From NCBI GenBank assembly GCA_023213395.1, contig CM041465.1, positions 225,191,741 to 225,255,740 of the forward strand: 64,000 nucleotides of DNA, in the 5' to 3' direction. A program made the position numbers and the translations under genes. This DNA comes from Cycas panzhihuaensis. Lineage: Eukaryota > Cycadophyta. Below, one piece after another: positions 45,661 to 57,687 of the stretch. How positions within the stretch are numbered: position 1 is the first letter of the stretch; each line of letters opens with the position of its first letter. The notes below the pieces were generated by a model that was given only the letters and a program-made list of their open reading frames with translations, had not been told where the DNA came from and did no database searches.

Positions 45661-46183
45661 TTCATGATATTATGCCCTTTGAGCTCTCTTAGTTGTGTAT
45701 TTATGGTACTAATTGGAGTAGACTTATCCCAAAAAGTTATTAGATAAAATCTCTTAAGTTTGTAAATATATTAGCAACATGAATATATATGAAAATGCTC
45801 ACCTAAGTGGTTGTAATGTCATTGGTAGACTTAAAGGTTCTTATATATGATATTATTAGTTGATGTTTAATTATAATCATTAGTTCATGATAAGATGGTA
45901 AATTCTATATAAGGGTATAATTTATTAAATTTAAGTGATGTGAATATCTAGTTCTCCTTGGGAGACTAGTTTGGTACCACATAAGAGCTCATTTATTCTT
46001 TTATGTATATTATTCATATTAATTAGATCTCATATATTTATTAGAAATGGTTTTTTCTAATTAAGGGTTGTCCACTATAAATCTTGTGTTCATTTATGGT
46101 TTAATATTTATTGATGCAATACCCTATTACATATTATTATTTATTGATCATAAGTTTCATTATTATGCTTCCATATATTTCTC
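45661..46183. other. Unassigned AT-rich DNA, LINE target region
   Basis: No gene is recognised. It continues across the LINE insertion to 52,624 and onward. Confidence 0.4.
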
Positions 46184-46195
46184 ATATTATTACAC
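46184..46195. repeat. Target-site duplication of the LINE (left)
   Basis: ATATTATTACAC, identical to 52,612-52,623 at the other end of the LINE. Confidence 0.93.
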
Positions 46196-46449
46196 TTTTT
46201 TTTTTGGTAAGGTTTAAATAAATGCAAGGATTTAAAAGGGGGGCGCAACCCCTTTACAAAATTTGTTGAATCAGCCACTTAGATCTTCTGTGACAAGCCC
46301 ATGGCCTAGCTTCAAAATAAACCAAACCTAAGAAACCAACTAGACCACCCCTACCACGACAAGCCCAGTGGTTAGCTTAATAAGTTAAGACTACTTATCT
46401 GCTGCAACTAACCTAGTAACCAACTAAGAAGACCTACCAGAATTGGTAC

Positions 46450-46955
46450 CCTCCGGATCTTTCCTAACTAGATCCATAATCTCTTTAGGGATAAAATCCC
46501 TTCAAGCCTCACTTCTTTTAAATTGGACCTGCCAATTAGCCAGACTATCAACCACCCCATTCCCTTCCCTATATGTGTGAACCACCTAAATCTTTGCTCT
46601 CTTTTGGAAAGACTCCTTAGCATCATTTATCATAGCTCTGAGCTTCCAATATGGATCCACTTCGCCTATAATTAATTTTATTATATTCAATGAATCCCCT
46701 TCAAAAATCACTCTATCATGCCCCTCTTAGAATATCATTTCCATGGCTTTATGCATTGGGTCCAACTCAGCATGGTGATTAGTTTAAGTCTCATAATATT
46801 TATCAAAAGCCCAAGTCACATTCTCTTCAACATTTCTACAAACCCCTCCACCCCCTACTTTATTAAGGTTACCTTTCGCCACACTATTAAAATTAATTTT
46901 AACCCAACTCTTAGGAGGGGGACGCCATCTACAAAGCTTTTTTGGTTTCGTGTTC
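46450..46955 (-). pseudogene. LINE ORF2 C-terminal RNase H domain
   Basis: The minus-strand text PPPKSWVKINFNSVAKGN (about 46,880-46,930) followed by GGGGVCRN corresponds to the 'W-K-N-D-G-A' start of RNase H (RVT_3), with the first catalytic Asp replaced by Asn. NHHAELDPMHKAMEM, FEGDSLNIIKLI and REGNGVVDSLANW follow in order. A plant-type RNase H at this position is known in several L1 lineages. It helps remove template RNA. A few stops are present. Confidence 0.82.
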
Positions 46956-47229
46956 ATAATGGGATTCCTAATATCCCACTCTTCTAAGATCTTCCTTAGA
47001 GGGAATAAAATTTTCTTCCTCCTTCTTCAAGGTCTCTCTCAGAGCTACAAAGATCATCCCAAAAAGCTTAGATCCATCCATGTGTTTCTCTTGAAAATTT
47101 CTCCTATTCCTCTCTTTCGAAAGATTCCACATCAACACAGGTAATGATGTTATCTACAAAAACCTTAAAGTTTTACATCTAAAGGGGAAATTCTATGAAG
47201 TTACTAAATCCTTCACAGTTCCAGGGGAT

Positions 47230-47420
47230 ACCCAATCTACTCCAAAGGAGTTCCACAACAACTTCCACACCTCCTTGGAATAAGAGTAGTGCAATAGGAA
47301 ATGGTCGAGAGACCCCTCCTCTTTTCGACATAAAATACATCTATTCACCATTGATAATCCTCTTTTCCTTAAGTTATCTAAGGTTAGGATTTTAATCTTT
47401 AGGCATCACCACCAAAAGAT
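47230..47420 (-). pseudogene. LINE ORF2 zinc-binding (zf-RVT) region
   Basis: The minus strand shows LRKRGLSMVNRCILCRKEEG and then SLDHFLLHYSYSKEVWKLLW. This is the C-x2-C...H-x3-H/C finger that follows the RT in plant LINEs. The expected final Cys of HLLLHC is Tyr here. Confidence 0.8.
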
Positions 47421-49200
47421 GGCTACCTTAGGGATTAGGCCTATTTTCCAGACTCCCTATAATACCTTGTTTTTAGTTATTCCCTTTTTTTAGATGAGAA
47501 ATAAGTAGCCAGATTTCACTGAATACTCCCTAGAAGGGGACAGAGGCCAAACCAGGGAGTCTGCCTTGGAAAATCTGCATATATATATTTTTACTAACTC
47601 ACACCTGAGGGCCTCAATTTGCTCCTCACCCGCATATTCAGGGGGGATATCATCAAAGTGCCTCTAATTTTTTATGCCCCCATGGATCTCCCTATAATCC
47701 TTGACTTTCCTACCATATAACCTTTCACAAGTGTCTTAGATAGAGCCAATAACCGATCTCTTCTTTATTTGGGGTTATCCACACAAGACATCCTCCTAAA
47801 AATTAATCAGCTCCCCATCCCCTAGACACCATTAAACTCCCAATACCATCATCTTTCTTGCGTATGTTAGACTTCTCCAAATCGTGGAACCTAACTTGCC
47901 TGAGAGATCATCACTTAGGTATTACTTATCCCTAAGGTATTTCTAGACCACAATTTTACACGATGAACTTTATCCTCCTTGGCCAATCTCTAGCCCAACT
48001 TAGCCATTAAGGCCTTATTAAAGCAAGTAATATTTTCAACATTCAGCCTACCAACCCATTTAGAGAGGTAGACTTTCTTCTAGGCCACTAGATGAATTAT
48101 GTCCCTCTCCTCTACCTTGGATCATATGAACCTTTTCTGAATGGATTTTAATATATTAATAACATTCACGGGGCATCTAAACAACGACATCATATAGGTT
48201 GGAATGCTCTAAAGAGAGGCCACCAGTAATTGAAGTTTTCTAGCTTGGCTAAGAAGATCCCCCTTCCAACTAGCCAACTTCCTTTACACCTAATCAATAA
48301 TCGAGTTCCATAGATCCTTCTCCATTCTACCCACAAAAAGTGCCATACTAAGGAAAAGGATAAGGAGCTTCCTAATTGGTATTTCGAGAATCTTGCTAAT
48401 AACTCTTTGGGTTCTCTCCATGGTGTTCAGGAAACTATGTTGCTTTTGTTAAGGTTTATCTTCTGATTCGTCATAATCTCAAACCTTTCGAGCTTGTTCT
48501 TTATAGCTCTAGCTTTCGTAATAGTAGCTCTACCCAACAAAATGTTGTCATCCATAAAGTGATGATGAACTATATTATCCACACCTGAGGTAGGCTTTAA
48601 ACCCAAAATCTTCCCTATCTTCTTGGCCTTCTCCATAGGCCTTCCCATCAATTTAGCCATAATGATAAATAGGTACGACGCTAAGGGATCCCCTTACCTC
48701 AAACCTCTAAAGCTTGAAAAGAAAGCAATCAAAGTACTATTAATAATCATCGAAAACTTTGGCTTTAAGATACAACTATTTATCCAATTCCCTAAATGAT
48801 CACTAAAGCTAAAAGCTCTGATGCAATCCAATAAGCAATCTTATAAAACCCTATCATAGGCCTTTAAAAGATCAATTTTGACTATTACCCCATGCTCTTT
48901 ATTCTGGTCAGTCAACTGGACAGTGTCATAGACCACAATTATTTCATCTAATATCTGTCTTCCTTTAATAAAACCATCCTAACTAGGCGATATGGTCAAG
49001 GGGAGGATACTATTAAGCCCGTTAGCCAAAATCTTGGACACAATTTTATACTTCACATTACACAGGCTAATAGGTCTAAAGTCCTCCATCCTTTTTGTAT
49101 CGCCCTTCTTCAGGATCAAAACCAAGAAGGTAGCCTGCCATTTCTCATGAATCTTACTATTCTCATAAAATTCCATAACGGCCTCTAAGAGATCTTCCTT
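47421..49200 (-). pseudogene. LINE ORF2 reverse transcriptase
   Basis: Minus-strand blocks run ATFLVLILKKGDTKRMEDFR and PISLCNVKYKIVSKILANGL (48,979-49,176), then a region on 'QNAFVPGR'-like text. The catalytic block HHHFMDDNILL and INLNKSNIVS follow within 48,427-48,660, where the family's FADD reads FMDD. The thumb and connection region continues to about 47,450. The enzyme primes on nicked target DNA. Stops and frame breaks separate these blocks. Confidence 0.88.
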
Positions 49201-49299
49201 AATGATGTCCCAATATTCCTAGAAGAAGCTGCCAAGGGGGAAGCCATATGGACCTAGAGCTTTCTCCTTCTTCATACCAAAAATAACTCTTTTCACCTC

Positions 49300-50635
49300 T
49301 TCCATTTAGAAGGGGGCTTCTAAGACTCTATTCATCTTCTCTCCTATGATCTTGGGGATTAGATCTAAAGCCTCTCTCCTAGCCCTCACATCCTGACACC
49401 CTGGTTCATCGAATATGTCCTTGAAGTAATCAACAGCCACATCCTTAATGCCTTTTAGCTTTGATATTTCCTCGCCATCCTTATTAACCAAAACCTTAAT
49501 TTGGTTGTGGGTCCTATATTTAGTGTGTTCATGTGGAAATTTTTTATATTTCTATTCTCCTCAGCCAACCACAGGGCCCTAGATTTTGCCTCCAATGGAT
49601 TTCCTCTTTTAATAGGATTCCCTCCATCTTAGAGAGCAAGCTTCTCTTACTCTGGTCCAAAGATTGAGACCTCCCTTCCTCCTAGATTTTTGTCTCTAAA
49701 TCCTTGATCTCCCCCAAGATCTGGTTCTTTATTTCAAAAATATTCCCATGAGAGCTCTTATTCCAATCTTTAACCTTACATTTCACCCAGTTCAACATTT
49801 TAGAAAATCTTAGCATCATGTATCCTTCAACTGGGACCATCCACTAATCTTTTATCAACTCATAGAGGATTGGTTCCTTTATCCATATAAGCTCAAAGCA
49901 AAAATGGACTCCCATATATCTTTTGTTATTAGCAAATCCCAACACCAATGAGGAGTGATTTGAGACCAACTTTGGTATGGATTCTAAGGTAATACTATTA
50001 TAATGACTAACCCAAGCATAGTTTATTAGAACTCTATCAAGTTTAACCTGGATATGATGGGCTCCTAGCTTTTTATTAGACTAAATAAACTTTAGACCCC
50101 TAAGGAAGATATCCATCATACCCCCCTTTTACATGAATTCCCCTAGGTCCTCCATGCTCTTTGTCCAGCCTCCTTGACAGCCTCTTTTTTCTTCATGGGA
50201 CAAGGTAGTATTGAAGTCTCCAATTATCAACCAAGGTCCCCTCCATTCTTTATGGCCTTCCAACATCCTATCCCACAAACATTTCCTTCCTTATAGCGTA
50301 AGAGGAGCATATACATTCGAGACCAACCATTTAAGATTTAATTTCCTATAGGTCATCTAGGAGGATATAAAATAATCCTCAGATAGATAGGCCTCTCCCT
50401 CCCATCCTTTGGGGTTCCACATGGTGGCCAAGCTGCCGGAGCCCCTTTCCCCATCCATAATAATCATATCATCTCCTCTCTAGACTTTGTTCTTAATTTT
50501 ATCCCTATTAACTACTTCTAATTTAGTTTCTTGGAGTAATAAGATATCTAAATCAAGTTGAGCTCAGAAATCTCTAACCATTCTATATTCAGATGAGGTA
50601 TTTATGCCTTGAATATTCCAAGAGGTAAGTTTCAT
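49300..50635 (-). pseudogene. LINE ORF2 start and apurinic-type endonuclease
   Basis: ORF2 begins at ATG 50,635 (minus): MKLTSWNIQGIN, the usual start of plant L1 endonucleases. Conserved blocks follow: DILLLQETKL (50,535-50,565), WLVSNVYAP (50,300-50,330), GPWLIIGDFNTTLSHEEK (about 50,190-50,245), KLDRVLIN (50,020-50,045) and LVSNHSSLVL (SDH-type site changed to SNHS, about 49,945-49,975). The endonuclease nicks the target DNA. Relatively few stops occur here, so this is the best-kept part of the element. Confidence 0.88.
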
Positions 50636-50931
50636 AATTACACAGCCTCCTTCTCCCTCAATTCTCCTTATCCTTTATTTCTTAACCTGAAGCCCAACCC
50701 TCCTCCATCCCTTAAGGTTCTTTAATTACCTTAGTCTATCTTTGAGGCTACCTCCCTTTTGTGTAGCAACCTTAGAGGGGGCCTACCAACCCTCCTTTCA
50801 CTTCCAAAATCTAGGCCTTTGACATGTTCTAGGTCCTTAAATTCTTCCCAATTCCCTTTGTCTCTGATTTTCCAAACCCTCTTAGGTTTTCCTTACTCCT
50901 CTTATCTATTTGCTGGGGTTGGTTCTTCATT

Positions 50932-52020
50932 TTAGGAGGTAGCCTTCTCCCCTATTAGGGTCTCATTATCCGTTTTAGCAAGCTCAATCTCTTCTATTTG
51001 AGTCTGATGATGTGTTGGGATGGGACTCATCCTATCCCCTTCCCTCCCTTCTTCCTCCCTATCTTCGAGGATATCTTCCTCATCTAAGTCTAGCTCCTTT
51101 CCAGCCTCTATTAAATCTTCTTCTATCCTCTTCCCCTCATCAGGATCACCTGGATGGCCACCTTGCTTATCATTATCCTCACTCATATCACCCTCATAGA
51201 TTGCCTTAGACTCCTTCTTTGATTATCTAGGGCAGTTTTGAGAGAGGTGACCTAGATGCTTACAAGTTATATATCTAATATTTTCAAGTTCGTACATTAA
51301 TTTTTGGTCTCTAGTCCACCCTTCTCCCTTAATTTTCACCTAATCAGGGAGAGGTCTATCCATTATAGCCAAAGCACAAAATCTTACATTCACTAGCCTG
51401 CTCTTGTTCTTAGTGGCATAATCCACTGTCAAAAGAGGATTGATGACCTTAGCTATCCCTTTTATGGCGTCCATGTCCCAAGATTGTAATGGAAAGCCTA
51501 GGAGATGAACCCAAAGAGGGATTTAGTTAATAGATCCCTTAGTTGGATCGAAGTTTGGATGGCATTTCTCCATGAAGAACACTTTCCTCCCCATCATCCA
51601 GGGTGATTTTAGTAGGACACTTATCATGTCTTCTTTGTACATGAATTTAAAAAGTACACATCCCTTTGGGAGTGCTATGACCTCCACCATCCCTTTCGGT
51701 TTTTATCTTTGCCTCACCCATTTCGTGATAGGGTCTGCTCTAGGTCTGGGTCCTGAGAAGTACCCTACTAGGCAGTTTTCCCAGTGCCTCTCTATGCAAT
51801 CATATAATCTCTTGGAAATAGATATTCTAATCATATCCTCATTTATAATGGGGTTTATATCAAAGAATTCTACTTCTTCTCCTATTTTTAAGGCCTCTAT
51901 ATATGATTTTTCTTTGTTTAGATTATGGATCTAGTTAGGGTTTTGAATCTATTTATGAGACTAGTCTTGAATTGATTCTTGATTATTATCCATATTTGAT
52001 AAACACAAAACTTCCTCCAT
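50932..52020 (-). pseudogene. LINE ORF1 (DUF4283-like, zinc knuckle, acidic tail)
   Basis: Starts at ATG 52,020 (minus): MEEVLCLSNMDNNQES. The DUF4283-like domain is read at 51,480-51,900 (KRLYDCIERHWENCLVGYF, FMYKEDMISVLLKSPWMMG, WVHLLGFPLQSWDMDAIKGI). The single knuckle region (CKHLGHLSQNCPR, about 51,228-51,268) has lost one Cys. The acidic tail is open at 50,932-51,186. ORF1 proteins bind LINE RNA. Two or more stops interrupt it, several at presumed Gln or Trp. Confidence 0.82.
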
Positions 52021-52611
52021 TATTCTAATAAAACCCAAAGAAATACTTCAAATAATAGAATCAACATACTGCTGAGATCAAAGTAAAAGGCCTCACCTGG
52101 TAGAGCATGCAAACATCATCTCTTATCCATCCACCTCTAGGAGACGTGATTCCTTAAACTCTACTAGGAAATGTCTTCTTCATGATGTGCCTTATGGATC
52201 CTAGTTGTGGGTTTACATATAGGGATACCTAATTTTCATGGCCCTAGTAGAGGGATGCATGTTCCCTTATGCCTATTTAAGATCTCTCTACTTTGACACC
52301 AACACAGGAACCATAAAGCTGCATGGGACAAGGGGTTTCTATCTTCCTTAGACTAACCAATCTAGGATTATGTCCTCTTATCCATTAGAGCCAAGTCGTC
52401 ACCTCCATGAGCCTCCTTGAACCGTCAACCCACTATCTATAACTCCTAACAGATCTCAGCCCTTCGTATATTTGGGGACTAGTCTACATCATAGTCAAGG
52501 GCCTGGTTGCAGCCTCATGCCCATCTAAGAGACCTTCATCTCTAGCGAGAATAATCTAGTCCTCCTGAAGCTTGGTTGTCGCTGCCTCTAATGAAACCCT
52601 AACCCATCCCT
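52021..52611 (-). other. LINE 5' untranslated leader
   Basis: Begins on the minus strand with GGGATGGGTTAGGGTTTC directly beside the target duplication. No coding frame is seen. It presumably contains the internal promoter, but no specific box is recognisable. Confidence 0.7.
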
Positions 52612-52623
52612 ATATTATTACAC
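52612..52623. repeat. Target-site duplication of the LINE (right)
   Basis: ATATTATTACAC, identical to 46,184-46,195. Confidence 0.93.
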
Positions 52624-54100
52624 ATATATAATTATAATATTTATACTGTAATTTCAATTTTTTTCTAATATGGTATTAGAATTGTATAATATTTTTAATA
52701 TGATATTAGAGTCAATGGTAGAAATTCTTGAGGAGTTATATGAAGTATTATAGCACTAAGTGATAGAACACTATAATTTGAGACCTTGTTTAAGAGAAAA
52801 GAAGAGTAAAAAGTAGGAGGAAGATAGAAGTAAGATTGAGTTAGTTTTATCCTAAGCTAAGAGAGCTCATAAAAGAATGAAGGAACTAGTTTTATGCCAT
52901 TTTGACTAATGTGATTGAGGCATGATAATGAAATGAAGAGCCATATAAAGATTGAGTTTAAAAATTACATACATGATGAAATTTAAAACTAACTGTATGA
53001 TTAATATTTTGATGAGATTTAATAAATATTTATTATTCATGCAAGGCCTCTATTTCTACATAGCATGTAGGAGTTGTGATATATGTTTATAAGTTTATGA
53101 TGAGCTCATTCAAAGGACTAATCATCTTGAAATATAATCCATGAGAAGAAAGGGTGAAGATATAAGAAGACCCCTATTAGTATATTATCATAGTAGATTC
53201 ATGTTAAAGAATACATGTATATGGTGATGATCATTGATATCTTAAGATGATATGTGGTGCATGTTATATAGGCTATTAGAGATAAGATGAAGTAAAGATT
53301 ACGCAAGCAATTATGAGTGTTCCATGATGTGGAATTTAGTGCCAAAATGACATAAGCAAACCCACAAGAGTTTAGAGATGAAAATAGGCAACAAGCTTAT
53401 ATTGTAGTCACTATATAGTAGATTTAAAGTAGATGAAGAGTCCAAGGAAGTGGACATATGGCAATTGTAGATTAAAGAATATGGAAACCCATTTCAAGTG
53501 CATTTTATGTAGTAAAAGAGAAGAAGTTATATCTTAAGGTAATAAATAATATGATGGTAGTAAAGATCAACCCTAGGAAACTCTAAAAGAATGTAAATGT
53601 GTGGAAATATTTATCTAAAAGAGAGGCATCCTATAAGAGGGCATTATAGCTATGAAGAAGTCATGAAGAGGTGTGATTAAAGAGGTAGTGAATTGCAGTA
53701 GATATAGTAACCCATATATATAATAGTGAATTATAATAGATATGTACAAGAAAGTGGCTCCCACATAACTGAGAATGATGAGAGGTAGTTGGTGGCTCTA
53801 TTGTATAAAGGGTAATAACAACAAGTAAAAGAAGATAATAAACAAGCATCAATAGTGGTTCAAATGGAATTCTACCTATTACATGACATCTACATCAAAT
53901 TTAGTAATGATAGCATCTTAGCTATGAAGAGGACATCATAAATTCTTAGCTTATATCTTAGATTAGTGAATGTAGAAGAGATCACCTTATAGAAATCCAT
54001 GAAACACTCCACAACAAATATGATGATGAAATTTCGATCTTTTATTTTTTCTTTATGATTGTTTGATTTTTTTTTCATAATTAAGGTTATGATACATTTT
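52624..54100. other. Purine-rich unassigned DNA
   Basis: C-poor, GA-rich plus strand resembling the leader of the 4.35-kb element in composition. A word GATATTAGAGTCAATGG near 52,701 could be a worn primer site, which would make this the leader of an old LTR element interrupted by the LINE. No coding domain was found. Confidence 0.35.
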
Positions 54101-55000
54101 ACAAGGTAGATCTGAAGAAATTTTATCTGTTAGTAGCTTATATTTATTGTAAATCCTATTGGTATTGCTCATAGCCATTGCTAAATGTTCATAATGGTAA
54201 AAGAATATTCTTCATGTTTATTGTTTTATTTTATAAAATTTAAGATAAATTTAATCAAATTATATAAACTTTTGGCATATACCCTTAAGCCCTTAATGCG
54301 ATAGCAAGCAAGCATATAAAAGAAATCACGTGACCAAGAGACAAAATTAAAAGTTGTTAAACCTTATTTTTTGCCTTATTGATGGTTGTTTTTATAAACG
54401 CCCAAATATAGATTAGGACAAGGCTAGCCTATGAAGTGCTCTATAAATGATACAAAAATAGTGGATACCAAAATAGATTGTAAAAATATTCAACCCTTTA
54501 AATTGAATTTAGGCCTAGAATACCATATAGAAATTATGGTACAATATGTACATTGAGATTATAATAAATAGTGGCTCTTCACAAAAAACTTCATGAATAT
54601 TTTTCAGATATGTAGGGATTTAAAATGTTTATGAGCAGAGTGAAGAAAGAAAAGAATAGGTAGAAGACAATAAGAAATATGATGGTAATGATCTATTCTT
54701 TCATGTACTTCAAAGATTCAATGGATAAAAATTCAACAAATGCCAAATATACTAAGCTAATTCACATAAATCCCATCCATAAATGATATAAATCAAAGAT
54801 ATCAACAAAGTCAAATTAATCATCAAATTTATGCCATAAGATTCATTAGTATTATTAATAGACTTTGTACTAGATAAACTAAATATAAATGGTAATATTA
54901 CCAAGAAAAGGAAATTTCTACATCAAATAAGTTTCTAAACCCTTATAGTACATCAAATAGCCATTTAAATAAAAATCTTAAATTGAAGCATATGAAATAA
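54101..55000. other. Unassigned AT-rich DNA
   Basis: Nothing recognisable. No repeats or motifs stand out. Confidence 0.4.
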
Positions 55001-56109
55001 TATAATCTAGCACTCATAAAATCAGAATGTCTCCCTTACAATAATAGAAAATGCCCAACATAAAATAGTCCTAAATAAAACTCAACATCAACTCTCTTAT
55101 CTTATGCGATTTCTCTTATTCTCTGCACCTCTTCCTCTTCCCCTTCTCTTCCTGCTATGTTTTACCTTTTTTCTCCTTTTAAATTTTTAGTCTCTTAAGT
55201 AACTTGTCATCAAAATCTAATACACAATAGTAAGCATCTTTCATTTGGTTTGATGATTTATAGATACACAATGTGGATTGATCTTATTTTCCTAATCTCA
55301 TATCTGAGTTCATGTTAATGGGTCGATGCATCATTGTTCAAGTTTTCTTTATCTTCTTCTATTTGAACTCTATCAAAGAACACTACAAAATGATCTTGAA
55401 AATGCCATTTTTTATGCTTAATTGTAGCACATGTGAGTGGATAATATGGCAACTTATTGTTATTATGATAATGTCCTTTAGTGATAGTTTTTGCATAAGC
55501 GAGAGTTGAGTATTTACAAGATTTGATCATTTGTAGGGTCTTGAGGACCATTTTTTCATATCCCTCACATTTCACAATTTCAAAATTGGATAATAATTAT
55601 CCATGGTATCATTTATAAAACTATGAAATGTGGGTTTGTATTATGTCTAATTCCCCTACATTTCATAGATTTAGGCTTAGATGCCCCTAGGCTCATGATA
55701 AGTTTTGTGAAATGTAAAAAATTGGGTGTTATATTTTGTATTTTAGGCACTCCTTTATATATGAATAAAATTACATTATACTTAACACTTTTCCTCATGG
55801 TTAGCACAAACTCCAACTTTTCTAACATTCTTAAAAGTTTCTTTCATTGTATAACAAAGGAAACAATCCTTCTTATACATCTCTTTCATACTCTATTTTA
55901 TTGAGCTATCCTCTTGCATGTTTAAAAATTAATACAATTCTTTCTATAATGTTGTTTAGAGTCTTTCATAGTATTAATTTATGGCATTCAATACTTCTCT
56001 AGCATAACACTTCTTACATACTTCTATTTACTTAACCTACTTGCTTTAGTATTGAGTATTTATTTTATTTATTTACACTTTTGAGTAGGGGCCAAAAGTG
56101 GTAGTAACA
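55001..56109 (-). repeat. Probable 3' LTR of the minus-strand gypsy
   Basis: On the minus strand, TGTTACTACCACTTTTGGCC begins at 56,109 directly after a purine tract. The LTR must extend to lower coordinates, but its end and target duplication could not be fixed, so 55,001 is a placeholder. Weak open frames at 55,312-55,904 on both strands show no motif. Confidence 0.5.
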
Positions 56110-56123
56110 CTTGGCCCCCTTGC
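56110..56123 (-). promoter_or_regulatory. Polypurine tract of the minus-strand gypsy
   Basis: The minus strand reads GCAAGGGGGCCAAG just before the TGTTACTACC LTR start. Confidence 0.7.
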
Positions 56124-56249
56124 CTTTATTAACCCCCTGCAGGTCAATACAATATAGAGAATAAAATAAATCTTAAACTATACTATATGCACAAGTCTAG
56201 AAATCTTACTAATTTAAGTAAAGAAATGCTTCAAATATTGACCATTCAC

Positions 56250-56966
56250 TGGAAGCAACATGATATGTCCCCCTACGCTTTATAACCAAAAGGTGTTATC
56301 TCTATTTTTTTTAATGGATTCAAATAGGTCCAACCATAAAGAATCAAATTTACCATGTGCCTTGGGTTTGGATTTGGCTTTATCCCACATGAACACTTTA
56401 TCATGAAATTTAAATTTCCTTGAAGATGCAAATGAATTATTAAAATATTATTTGTTCCTTGATTGGTGCTCTTGGAGTTTAAGTTGCACATCATGTCTAG
56501 TTTCCTCTAGTGCTAATAAATCTTTAATCTCTTTATTACTAGAGTTAGGTCACCTTGAAAGGCATTTAACTATAAGTTTTCAAGAGTCAATTAAGAAGGT
56601 AGCACCACCTTTTTCTTATAGACTAATAAATATGGCAAGTACCCAATTAACTATTTGATCATAATTTTGACAATCCATATTGCTTGAAATATTTTCATAT
56701 ATTAATCTTTTTTACTTTGTCACCATCCTTTTCAAAATTCTTATCAAATTCTTATTAGTGAACTTAGTTAGTCCATTGCCTTGTGGTTAATAATTGGAAG
56801 TTATATTTAAACATATACTATATTTATAATAAAATATTAGCATTTACTTAGAATTAAATATTGTACCATTGTCTGATATTGGCTATGCTAGTATGCCAAA
56901 TCTAGGTATTATGGTATATTTTAGAAATTTGATTACAACTATACTAGTGGATCCTTTGGTTGGAAT
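56250..56966 (-). pseudogene. Ty3/gypsy integrase, C-terminal part (split by a copia)
   Basis: The minus strand continues the integrase interrupted at 63,366: TKGSTSIVVIKFLKY, then SDNG (56,860-56,880, second catalytic Asp region) and GNGLTKFTNKNLIRILKRMV (about 56,715-56,770). The C-terminal block KFKFHDKVFMWDKAKPK...LILYGWTYLNPLKKIEITPF lies at 56,280-56,415. This is the family's 'KF-x-x-GDLVL-WD ... LW-GPF-I' ending. The GGAAT duplication next to 56,967 marks the insertion. Stops are present throughout. Confidence 0.85.
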
Positions 56967-57615
56967 TGTTAGGTAATGTGACAACAATGGTTGGAGGCTA
57001 AAATTTTGACATGTTGGCAGCGCGGTTTCACCTCCAAACCTTCCTTGGGGGGTTCGAAGGGGGGTGGGAGCCCGCCTTGGCCAGGGGGGTGCGGGGGGCA
57101 TGGAATGCCCCCCACAAAGAAGGGGTTCGGGGATGATAACCCCCAACCCAAAAATTTAGCACTAGAAAGTATATTAAATTGTAAAGAGAATTAGGGTCGT
57201 TCACTCAAAATACCCTAGATTCTACAGTCGATATTTGTGCCTTGGATGACCCTCTCATGTAGCCCAATTTAGGATATTTTTTATTATGTTGATAGTATTC
57301 AATGTACTGTGTGGAATTGGGTAGCTGGTTGTTGTTGCTATGAGCACTTTACTACAGAATTATGTACATTTTCTCCATTCTATAACAATAAAGATTGATA
57401 CGTTTCTTATGTGGATGTTTCCTTAGCACACTGGTAAGGTTTTACCATCTTATATCGGGTGTACATGTCATGCTTGGCTTTTTTATTCATTTTATTGTTT
57501 TATCTCTAGTTTAAGAACTTGCATATTAAATTTTAGTTTCAATTCTTGTAACTAGTTGTAAGAATAGTTTAGATCTTGGTGGCAGTTTAAGGGTTGGGAT
57601 CTTATCTTCTCAACA
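56967..57615 (+). repeat. 5' LTR of the plus-strand copia
   Basis: Same 649-bp length as the 3' LTR. A GC-rich block at about 57,040-57,145 contains a perfect 9-bp-stem hairpin (57,093-57,113) and several G-run clusters. The 3' LTR has lost many of its CG positions here. Confidence 0.96.
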
Positions 57616-57617
57616 AG

Positions 57618-57630
57618 TGGTATCAAAGCC
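57618..57630 (+). promoter_or_regulatory. Primer binding site (tRNA-iMet type)
   Basis: TGGTATCAAAGCC lies two bases after the 5' LTR. It differs from the consensus by one G-to-A change. Confidence 0.88.
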
Positions 57631-57687
57631 ACTTTTATTTTTGCAGAGAGTTTATGAAGGTTTTGGTGTTGGCTTCTTCTACACCAA

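Larger units (their letters stand above)
46196..52611 (-). mobile_element. Full-length plant L1-type LINE, minus strand
   Basis: A 6,416-bp unit bounded by a perfect 12-bp target-site duplication, ending on the minus strand in a 10-base A tail (plus-strand T10, 46,196-46,205). It has a 591-bp 5' leader (52,021-52,611) and ORF1 with DUF4283-like and zinc-knuckle regions. ORF2 has, in order, endonuclease, reverse transcriptase, a C-terminal zinc finger and an RNase H domain, as in plant L1 elements. Full length is unusual, because most LINE copies are 5'-truncated. Both ORFs hold stops, so it no longer moves. Confidence 0.93.

Noticed and set aside
52090-52155. tRNA-like words (CTCACCTGGTAGAGCATGC) on the plus strand
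   Set aside because: No cloverleaf can be built, the B-box is absent, and it lies inside the LINE leader on the opposite strand.
55312-55904. Overlapping hydrophobic open frames on both strands
   Set aside because: No domain or conservation signal is visible. They lie in the presumed LTR of the minus-strand gypsy.
56883-57194. Gly/Pro-rich open frames across 56.9-57.2 kb and 62.7-62.9 kb
   Set aside because: They translate the GC-rich palindromic part of the copia LTR, occur on both strands and are not conserved between the two LTRs as protein.
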